10,809 nt of DNA from a bacterium (GTDB taxonomy: Bacteria; Elusimicrobiota; Elusimicrobia; UBA1565; UBA9628): the NCBI GenBank assembly GCA_021790955.1, contig JAJYFI010000023.1, forward strand, positions 1 through 10,809. Direction: 5' to 3'. Below are positions 1 through 5,246 of the stretch, piece after piece. Numbering within the stretch: position 1 is the stretch's first letter; each line of letters begins with the position of its first letter. The notes under the pieces were generated by a model. It did no database searches, was not told the origin of the DNA, and saw only the letters and a list, made by a program, of their open reading frames with translations. The position numbers and the translations under genes were made by a program.

Positions 1-158
1 ATATGGCAGGACTCGCAGGCGATCCCCATGCCGACATGCTTTTTATGGCTGAACGGCATCGGCTGGCTCCGCGGCGAGAACGCGGCCTTCAAGGCCGCCC
101 CGCCCACGAAAACGACGCCCGCCGCGACCAATCCTGCCGTCCATGTTTTCGCTTTCAT
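1..158 (-). CDS. Multiheme c-type cytochrome, c3/c7-like, N-terminal fragment (runs off left edge)
   Basis: Only the first 52 codons are present; the gene continues past position 1. The peptide starts MKAKTWTAGLVAAGVVFVGG, a basic start followed by a hydrophobic export or anchor segment (about residues 6-27). It then has PFSHKKHVGMGIACESCH, with a CxxCH haem-attachment motif at residues 48-52. The F-S-H-x-x-H lead into CxxCH is typical of class III (c3/c7-like) multiheme cytochromes, where the extra His residues serve as distal haem ligands. This pattern also occurs in ActA of Alternative Complex III and in cytochromes beside molybdopterin oxidoreductases. The ATG overlaps the TGA of the upstream cytochrome gene in an ATGA tetranucleotide, so translation is probably coupled; no good Shine-Dalgarno lies close by. 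The haem number and exact family cannot be told from the fragment; ActA-like is an inference. Confidence 0.8.
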   Translation of the reverse strand, partial: MKAKTWTAGLVAAGVVFVGGAALKAAFSPRSQPMPFSHKKHVGMGIACESCH

Positions 159-652
159 GAGCGCGGCGCGGCCGCTTCCTTTTTAAGCGTCCCGAGGTAG
201 CTGATGACGTCGTCGAGCTGCCGGTCCGAAAGGACTTTTTCCCATCCAGGCATCGCGATGGGCGGGTCGGGCTTCTTGTCATCGAGCGGGACGGGATGAG
301 AGCCGTTCCGGATGCGGTACTTGAGATCGTCCGGGGTATAGGCGGAGGCGACGCCGCGCAGGCCGGGGATCTTGCCGCCCGGGTCCGCGTTAGGATTGCT
401 CACCCCTCCCCGGCCCTCCGGCCCATGGCAGACGACGCAGCGCATTTCCTCGTACTCGCGGAGACCCCGGGCCTGAGACGGGGTGTAGGCCGCCGTGGGA
501 GGGTCGGGCAACGCCGCGGTCGTCGGGTGAATCACCCACATGGGGCTCCAGAGATAGGACCGGTACGCCAGGAAACCATAAAAGCCCAGGAGCCCGGTGC
601 CGACCGACGCGACCAACGCGATGAGCCTGCGCGCTCCTCGATCGTTCGGCAT
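155..652 (-). CDS. Membrane-anchored monoheme cytochrome c
   Basis: The product is 165 residues. A hydrophobic helix (about residues 9-30) follows a short basic start and probably anchors the protein in the membrane with its haem domain outside. The haem motif CVVCH is at residues 72-76, followed by a GPEG..G segment and IPGLRG (95-100). M134 in PIAMPGW is the likely axial Met, and the C-terminal helix SDRQLDDVISYLGTLK is typical of class I cytochromes. The start at 652 is chosen because AGGAG lies 5 nt upstream; longer versions of the frame would run back through the preceding cytochrome gene. Only 8 nt separate it from that gene, and its Shine-Dalgarno overlaps that gene's TAG. It resembles small monoheme cytochromes of ACIII-type or oxidase-donor operons; the exact partner is unknown. 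Confidence 0.88.
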   Translation of the reverse strand: MPNDRGARRLIALVASVGTGLLGFYGFLAYRSYLWSPMWVIHPTTAALPDPPTAAYTPSQARGLREYEEMRCVVCHGPEGRGGVSNPNADPGGKIPGLRGVASAYTPDDLKYRIRNGSHPVPLDDKKPDPPIAMPGWEKVLSDRQLDDVISYLGTLKKEAAAPRS

Positions 653-660
653 GGTTTCTC

Positions 661-1095
661 CTAGTCCGCCCGCTCCGCGGAGGGGCGATCCGCCGCCTGG
701 GCGGTCTGGCCTTTCCTGGCCCCGCCGGCCTTTCCCGCGACCTTCTTTTTCCGGACGGAATAATCGTAGGTCAGAAAGTCGATGATCCTCTGCGCCACCT
801 TGCCGTTGATCCCCGCGCCCGGTTTTTTCTGCATCTTCTTGACGTAAGCAGCCATCTCCGAGGGAGTAAACGGCGCGTTGATGGGGCGGGCCAGGGTGTG
901 GCAGCGCGCGCATCGGCTTGCAAACAGCTTGTAGTTGCCCTGCTGCTCCGGCGGATAGGCCGAGACATTGATGGTGGATGGCCCCTTATCCCAGGCCGCC
1001 CACGGCGGCGCCTTTTCGCCCGCGGCCCATAGTCGGCCGGCTCCGAGCGAGCCCGAAATGATCATCACGGCTGCTAAGCCCTTTCCCGCTTTCAT
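661..1095 (-). CDS. Periplasmic monoheme cytochrome c (c551-like)
   Basis: The product is 144 residues. A Sec-type signal (MKAGKGL, then a hydrophobic run) ends near WAAG (residues 23-26). The mature part has INVSAYP (42-48), haem motif CARCH (62-66), HTLARPIN (66-73), and YVKKM (84-88) followed by KPG, where M88 is a candidate axial ligand. It ends with IIDFLTYDYSVRKKK (104-118) and a basic low-complexity tail. The same blocks in the same order occur in the cytochrome at 10159-10716, so the two are paralogues. AAGGAGGT sits just before the ATG, a strong ribosome site. The start overlaps the CBS gene stop (ATGA), and the membrane cytochrome gene begins 8 nt downstream. The likely role is a soluble electron carrier between a quinol-oxidising complex and an oxidase; partners are inferred. 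Confidence 0.88.
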   Translation of the reverse strand: MKAGKGLAAVMIISGSLGAGRLWAAGEKAPPWAAWDKGPSTINVSAYPPEQQGNYKLFASRCARCHTLARPINAPFTPSEMAAYVKKMQKKPGAGINGKVAQRIIDFLTYDYSVRKKKVAGKAGGARKGQTAQAADRPSAERAD

Positions 1096-1676
1096 GAGAC
1101 CTCCTTGCCTTCATTGGCGCGGCTGTATCGCATGGGACGGCGCTGGGGGCATGGGTGATGGCCGTCGCGCCGCCCCATGCGAAATCCTTCATAGTGCACC
1201 GCCGGGCAGACGGCGGCGAGGCCGGACATCAGGTCGAAAACCGTCACGACGCCGCAGAGCCTCTTGCTTCGGGGGCCTTCGGCGACAAAAACCCTGTGAA
1301 TGCGCTTGACGAGCATCTGGCGGAGAACCTCCCAGAGCGGGGTCGTGCGGCCGACGGACACGACGTGGGGGGTCATCCAGTCGCCGACGCGATCGGGATC
1401 CCCTCCGTTTTCGGCCGAACTGATCTCCAGGCGCTCCGCCTCGAAGCGCGCGAGGTCCGACCTCGTCAGGACGCCCACCGGCTGGCCGTCGCCGTCCACC
1501 ACGACGCCCCCGCCGGCGTTATGCTCCAGCATGCGTCCCGCCGCCCCCGCCATCGCATCCTGCGTTTTAAAAACGAGGGGCGGGGCGGCGATATCCTCGG
1601 CGACGGGAAGGCGCCGGGTCCAAGGGCAATCCTTCTGCCACAGCTTCGTCCGTCCCGCGGCCGTTGGATTCGCCAT
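1092..1676 (-). CDS. Tandem CBS-domain protein, first gene of a cytochrome operon
   Basis: The product is 194 residues from the ATG at 1676. Two CBS motifs form one Bateman pair: about residues 25-80 (VAEDIAAPPLVF, then GGGVVVDGDGQPVGVLTRSDL) and about 98-155 (DWMTPHVVSVGRTTPLWEVL, then RIHRVFV and GVVTVFDL). CBS pairs usually bind AMP, ATP or other adenosyl ligands; there is no attached enzymatic or membrane domain. The C-terminal 35 residues are basic and rich in His, Arg and Cys, with no recognised fold. No Shine-Dalgarno is evident for any start; ATG 1706 and TTG 1715 are in-frame alternatives. The stop overlaps the next cytochrome start by 4 nt, so it is made together with the cytochromes and may sense energy state for them. 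It is paralogous to the protein at 9235-9795. Confidence 0.85.
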   Translation of the reverse strand: MANPTAAGRTKLWQKDCPWTRRLPVAEDIAAPPLVFKTQDAMAGAAGRMLEHNAGGGVVVDGDGQPVGVLTRSDLARFEAERLEISSAENGGDPDRVGDWMTPHVVSVGRTTPLWEVLRQMLVKRIHRVFVAEGPRSKRLCGVVTVFDLMSGLAAVCPAVHYEGFRMGRRDGHHPCPQRRPMRYSRANEGKEVS

Positions 1677-1718
1677 CGAGGGGCATCGTAGCGATAAGAG
1701 ATGCATAAGTGCCAATGA

Positions 1719-1724
1719 ATTATG
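1719..1724 (-). promoter_or_regulatory. Possible -10 element for the CBS-cytochrome operon
   Basis: CATAAT on the minus strand matches the -10 consensus at 5 of 6 positions. It lies in the only AT-rich stretch of this part (about 1684-1750), between the divergent CBS and lysR genes. It would start transcription near 1712, 36 nt before the ATG at 1676. No convincing -35 is visible, which fits a promoter that needs an activator such as the adjacent LysR protein. Confidence 0.35.
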
Positions 1725-1736
1725 TTAAATAGATTT

Positions 1737-1751
1737 ATTAGCTGCTCTAAT
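1737..1751. promoter_or_regulatory. LysR-type operator candidate (T-N11-A dyad)
   Basis: ATTAG-N5-CTAAT is a perfect inverted repeat containing the T-N11-A pattern of LysR-family binding sites. It lies in the divergent lysR/CBS intergenic region and its last two bases are the first two of the lysR ATG. Binding there could block lysR expression (autorepression) and act on the divergent cytochrome operon. Its position is established from the sequence; the binding protein is inferred. Confidence 0.5.
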
Positions 1752-2652
1752 GAAAGGATCACGGCTGCACCTCGACCTTTTCAAGGTATTCCAGGATCTC
1801 GTCGACACCGGAAGCTTCTCGAAGGCGGCCGCGCAAAACCATCTCACGCAGTCGGCCGTCAGCCAGCAGCTCAGCTTCCTTGAGCGCCGCCTGGGCGCGA
1901 GGCTCATAGAGCGCGGCAAGGAACGTTTCTTCCTGACGGAAGCGGGCCGCGAGCTCCTTCGCTGCGCCTGGAAGATTCTTCAAGCCTACGGCGAGGCCGA
2001 AAGCGCCATCCGGAACCCGGGCGCCGTCGGGGGGCCCTTGCGGGTCGAGGCGATCTATTCGATCGGCCTTCACGCCCTGCCCTCCCACCTCAAGAGCTTT
2101 TTGGCGCGCTTCCCCCAGGTGAGCCTGCGCACCAGCTACAGCCGGGCCGAGCAGGTCTACGAGGACCTCATCCACGGCCACGGCGACGTGGGCCTCGTCG
2201 CCTACCCGCGCTCCCATCCCCTGCTGAGGGTCCTGGCCTTTGAGCGGGAGCGCCTGGCGGTCGCCTGCGCCCCCGGAGACCCCCTCGCCGCCCGCAAGAA
2301 CGCCTCCCTCAAGGACCTGCTGGCCCGGCCCTTCGTGGCCTTCGAGCGCGGCCTGCCGACCCAAAAAGCCATCGAAGACCTCGTCTTCCGCCGGCTGGGG
2401 ACCTTCCCTCGCGTGGTCGCGGAATTCGACAACGTCGAAACGCTCAAAAGAGGCGTCGAGGTCGGGCTGGGGATCACGATCCTGCCCGAGCGCACCGTCG
2501 CCGCGGAGGTCAAGGCAGGGAGCCTCGCCTGCGTGCCGTTCTCGTCGCCGGCCTACTACAGGCCGACGGGGATCCTCATCCGCAGGGATCAGCCCCTCTC
2601 GCGCGCCGGCAAGGAGTTCGTCCGCTGGCTGACGCGGGAGGCGAAGCCCTAA
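1750..2652 (+). CDS. LysR-family transcriptional regulator
   Basis: The product is 300 residues, the usual LysR length. The N-terminal winged helix-turn-helix (about residues 9-68) reads LDLFKVFQDLVDTGSFSKAA, then QSAVSQQLSFLERRLGARLI and FFLTEAGRELL, an unmistakable LysR signature. The effector-binding domain (about 90-295) includes the typical GVEVGLGITILPE segment near residues 235-247. The inducer cannot be told. The ATG at 1750 is the only plausible start: an in-frame TAA lies at 1726-1728 and no other start codon follows it. There is no Shine-Dalgarno, so translation may be leaderless. It is divergent from the CBS-cytochrome operon, the classic arrangement for a LysR protein controlling its neighbour. 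Its TAA overlaps the ctaD stop codon on the other strand. Confidence 0.93.
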   Translation: MKGSRLHLDLFKVFQDLVDTGSFSKAAAQNHLTQSAVSQQLSFLERRLGARLIERGKERFFLTEAGRELLRCAWKILQAYGEAESAIRNPGAVGGPLRVEAIYSIGLHALPSHLKSFLARFPQVSLRTSYSRAEQVYEDLIHGHGDVGLVAYPRSHPLLRVLAFERERLAVACAPGDPLAARKNASLKDLLARPFVAFERGLPTQKAIEDLVFRRLGTFPRVVAEFDNVETLKRGVEVGLGITILPERTVAAEVKAGSLACVPFSSPAYYRPTGILIRRDQPLSRAGKEFVRWLTREAKP

Positions 2653-4379
2653 GCGGTTCCCTGGGGAAGGCAGTCGCGCGACCCGTCGCCGGCGGAGTAC
2701 TCGTAAGGCCCGCGGTACGCCCGCGGCGGCTTCTCGAAGTTCCCGTGCGGCGGCGGCGAGGGGCAGGCCCAATCCAGAGTCGTCGCCTCCCATGGGTTCT
2801 CCGGCGCCTTCTCGCCTTTCCAGAGGCTGACGAAGAAGTTATAGAGGAAGGGAAGCTGGCCCAGCAGGAGAACCGCCGCCATGAAGGAGATGAACACGTT
2901 GAGGGGCGCCACCAGGCGGTTATGGACCTGGGCCCCCGGGTCGAAGAGCCGCCGCTGCATGCCGGCCAGTCCCTGGATGAACATGGGAAAGAAGAGGCCG
3001 TTGAGCGCGATGATCGTCGTCCAGAAGTGGATTTTCCCCAGCCTCTCGTCCATCATCCGCCCGAACCACTTGGGATACCAGTAATAGATTCCCGCGAAGA
3101 GGGCGATCATGATGCCGTTCGATACCACGTAATGGAAATGCGCGATCACGAAATACGTGTCGTGGAGATAAATGTCGGTCACGTGAGTCCCGAGCGGGAG
3201 CCCCGTCAAGCCCCCGATGCCGAACATGGGCAAAAACGCCAGCGCGAAAAGCATGGGCGTCGTGAAGCGGATGCTCCCTCCCTTGAGCGTCCAGACGTAG
3301 CAGGTCACGACAAGCACGACCGGGATTGAGATCGTGAGCGTCGTCATCAAAAAGAAGTTCGCCAAGCCCGCGAAAAGCCCGCTGACGAACTGGTGATGCG
3401 CCCAGACGATGAAAGAGAGCAGGCAAAGCGACAGGAGCGACCCGACGATCACGCGGTAGCCGTAGATCGGCTTCCTCGTGCCGTTGGCGAGCACCTCGGC
3501 GACGATCCCCAGCGGCGGCAAAAGGAGGACATAGACCTCGGGGTGCCCCAAAAACCAGAACAGATGCTGCCAGAGAAGCGGCGAGCCGCCGCCCGAGCGG
3601 TTGAGCGCCTCCCCCAGGACGACGACGCCCGCCGGCACGTAAAAGCTCGTATGCGCGACCCGGTCCATGAGGAGAAGCACCGCCGCCGCCTCGACCGGAG
3701 GGAAGGCAAGCAGGAGAATGATGGACGTGATGAGCTGGGTCCACACGAAGATCGGCAGACGCATAAGGCTCATCCCGGGCGCCCGCTCATTGAGCGTCGT
3801 CGTGATGAAGTTGATCGCGCCGAGAAGAGAGGAGGTGATGATGAGCACCATGGCGATGATCCAGACGGTCTGTCCCGGGTTGATAATGGAGAGCGGCGGG
3901 TAGGAGGTCCAACCCGACTGAATGGCCCCTCCGGGGAGCCAGAAGGAACTCAGCATCAAGATCCCGCCCATCAGGAAGAGCCAGAAGCTCGCCATGTTGA
4001 GCCGGGGGAAAGCCATGTCGCGGGCTCCGATCTGGAGAGGAAGGACGTAGTTGCCGAAGGCGGCGAAGCCCAGGGGGGCGATCCCGAGGAAGATCATGAC
4101 GGTGCCGTGCATCGCGCCCAGCATGTTGTAGAGGTCGGGCCCCATGGAGCCGTTGGGCGCCAGCCGCGCCGGCAGGAACTTCCCGAACCACGGGATCGGC
4201 TTCCAGGGGTAGGCCAGCTGCCAGCGCATGAGCATCATCATCAGAAAGCCGGCGAAGAGAAAAAATACGGCGGCGAAAAAATATTGGAGCCCGATCGTCT
4301 TGTGATCCGTGGCGAAAACGTAGCGTCTCCAGAAGCTCCCCGCGCCACCCTCCTCCCCGTGCGCCATAGGATCGGTCAT
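2649..4379 (-). CDS. ctaD: Cytochrome c oxidase subunit I (aa3-type haem-copper oxidase)
   Basis: The product is 576 residues with the usual twelve hydrophobic helices. It reduces O2 to water and pumps protons. The ligands are all present: low-spin haem His91 (MHGTVMIF) and His416, CuB His279 with the cross-linking Tyr283 (GHPEVY), CuB His328/His329 (WAHHQF), and haem a3 His414 (AHFHYV). D121 (IGARDMAFPRLN), N128 and E281 match the D-channel entrance and gating Glu. The C-terminal NPWEATTLDWACPSPPPHGNF is a standard A-type signature. Unusually, the K-channel residues are missing: V354 and V357 stand where Thr359 and Lys362 of the R. sphaeroides enzyme would be, and A294 where Ser299 would be. 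GGAGGAG lies about 9 nt before the ATG. It is 14 nt downstream of ctaC. No subunit III gene follows; lysR converges instead. Confidence 0.96.
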   Translation of the reverse strand: MTDPMAHGEEGGAGSFWRRYVFATDHKTIGLQYFFAAVFFLFAGFLMMMLMRWQLAYPWKPIPWFGKFLPARLAPNGSMGPDLYNMLGAMHGTVMIFLGIAPLGFAAFGNYVLPLQIGARDMAFPRLNMASFWLFLMGGILMLSSFWLPGGAIQSGWTSYPPLSIINPGQTVWIIAMVLIITSSLLGAINFITTTLNERAPGMSLMRLPIFVWTQLITSIILLLAFPPVEAAAVLLLMDRVAHTSFYVPAGVVVLGEALNRSGGGSPLLWQHLFWFLGHPEVYVLLLPPLGIVAEVLANGTRKPIYGYRVIVGSLLSLCLLSFIVWAHHQFVSGLFAGLANFFLMTTLTISIPVVLVVTCYVWTLKGGSIRFTTPMLFALAFLPMFGIGGLTGLPLGTHVTDIYLHDTYFVIAHFHYVVSNGIMIALFAGIYYWYPKWFGRMMDERLGKIHFWTTIIALNGLFFPMFIQGLAGMQRRLFDPGAQVHNRLVAPLNVFISFMAAVLLLGQLPFLYNFFVSLWKGEKAPENPWEATTLDWACPSPPPHGNFEKPPRAYRGPYEYSAGDGSRDCLPQGTA

Positions 4380-4393
4380 CGTTCTCGCTCCTC

Positions 4394-5158
4394 CTAGAAA
4401 TTGGCCGCTGGAGTCGGCGCGGCCGGGGCGCGGCTTTTAAGCCACGCCTCGAAGGCCTCCGGCGACTCCACGATCACCTTGCCGTCCATGAAGGCGTGGG
4501 CGAAGCCGCAGAGTTGCGCGCAGACCATGTCGTACGTGCCCAGCCGCGTCGGCTTGACCCACAGAGGAATGGACATCCCCGGCACGGCGTCCTGCTTGAG
4601 CCTGAACTCCGGGATGAAGAGGCTGTGAATCACGTCCAGCGAGGACAAGCGTATGATGGCGGGGCGGCCGAGCGGCAGATGGATTTCGTTCGCCAGCACG
4701 ACGTCGTCCTTGGCGGCCGGGTCCGAGAAGTCGAGGCCGATCGGGTTCGTGAAATGGACGAGCTTGGGATCGGTGCGGCCGAACTTCCCGTCCGGACCCG
4801 GGTAACGCACATTCCAGGCGTACTGCTGGGCCTTCACCTCCACTTCGACCGCGTCCTTCTCGGACGGAAGCCACATCCTCACGTGAGCCCAGGTGGGCAC
4901 GGAATAGACGACGATCACCGCAAGCTCGAAGACGATGATCGAGAGCCCGGCGCCCAGCGCCCAGCCGCCGCCCCGCCCGGACCTTTCGACCTGATGGGCG
5001 CGGCCGGACCGATACCGCAGGAGAAAATAGACGAAGGCCCCGAGCCAGAGAAAAAACATGAGGACCATGCCCGACAAGAGGAGATAGAAATCGGTGTCCA
5101 GGTCCCTGGCGTAGGAGGACGCCGCGACGGGAAGCCAGAAACCGTAATTGCCGCTCAC
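4394..5158 (-). CDS. ctaC: Cytochrome c oxidase subunit II (CuA subunit)
   Basis: The product is 254 residues. Two transmembrane helices (about 25-48 and 68-90) precede a periplasmic cupredoxin domain that accepts electrons from cytochrome c. The segment QQYAWNVRYPGPDGKFG (111-127) is the conserved aromatic region near the electron entry site. CuA ligands are H178 (DVIHSLF), C213 and C217 (CAQLCG), H221 and M224, with Q215 at the backbone-ligand position that is Glu in many homologues. There is no fused cytochrome c domain, so a separate donor such as the nearby monoheme cytochromes is needed. The start is GTG at 5158 with no Shine-Dalgarno; a predicted transcript start near 5163 leaves almost no leader. 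It is first in a ctaC-ctaD pair under the palindrome at 5197-5214. Confidence 0.95.
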   Translation of the reverse strand: MSGNYGFWLPVAASSYARDLDTDFYLLLSGMVLMFFLWLGAFVYFLLRYRSGRAHQVERSGRGGGWALGAGLSIIVFELAVIVVYSVPTWAHVRMWLPSEKDAVEVEVKAQQYAWNVRYPGPDGKFGRTDPKLVHFTNPIGLDFSDPAAKDDVVLANEIHLPLGRPAIIRLSSLDVIHSLFIPEFRLKQDAVPGMSIPLWVKPTRLGTYDMVCAQLCGFAHAFMDGKVIVESPEAFEAWLKSRAPAAPTPAANF

Positions 5159-5169
5159 GCGAATCTTAT

Positions 5170-5175
5170 ATTAGA
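5170..5175 (-). promoter_or_regulatory. Putative -10 element of ctaCD
   Basis: TCTAAT on the minus strand matches TATAAT at 5 of 6 positions, although the important second A is replaced. It puts +1 near 5163 and the palindrome centre (5205.5) at about -42.5. Overlapping alternatives TAATAT (5173-5168) and TATAAG (5171-5166) would shift this by 2-4 bases. No -35 hexamer is evident, as expected for class II activation. Confidence 0.45.
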
Positions 5176-5196
5176 CCTCGGGCCGCAAAGGGCGTT

Positions 5197-5214
5197 TTAT
5201 GACCTAAGTCATAA
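5197..5214. promoter_or_regulatory. Crp/Fnr-type operator, copy 1 (divergent ctaCD / radical SAM)
   Basis: TTATGAC-CTAA-GTCATAA is a perfect palindrome with 7-bp arms and an N4 spacer, the spacing used by Fnr-type sites (TTGAT-N4-ATCAA). The core TATGAC-N4-GTCATA recurs at 8772-8791 and 10773-10790. It is centred at -42.5 to a minus-strand -10 for ctaC and at -41.5 to a plus-strand -10 for the radical SAM gene, so one site could serve both directions. Confidence 0.72.
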
Positions 5215-5234
5215 TGGCGGGCCGCCTTAAAGGC

Positions 5235-5240
5235 TACCAT
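5235..5240 (+). promoter_or_regulatory. Putative -10 element of the radical SAM gene
   Basis: TACCAT matches the -10 consensus at 4 of 6 positions, including the key A at -11 and T at -7. Its first base is 29.5 bp from the centre of the palindrome at 5197-5214, the same distance as at the other two operators. The predicted +1 is position 5247, the A of the in-frame ATG, which implies a leaderless message. Confidence 0.4.
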
Positions 5241-5246
5241 CCTCTA

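Noticed and set aside
155..913. A 252-codon minus-strand frame extending the anchored cytochrome
   Set aside because: The first 87 codons overlap the periplasmic cytochrome gene in another frame and are low-complexity; ATG 652 has a good ribosome site and starts the real protein.
1759..2793. A 344-codon frame antisense to lysR
   Set aside because: It covers a clear LysR gene and the end of ctaD and has no domain of its own.
3393..4397. A 334-codon frame antisense to ctaD
   Set aside because: The peptide is an extreme mix of Arg, Glu, His and Asp, the complement of hydrophobic membrane helices, not a real protein.
5214..5246. Radical SAM start at ATG 5214
   Set aside because: This ATG starts on the last base of the palindrome and has no ribosome site; the predicted transcript begins at 5247.
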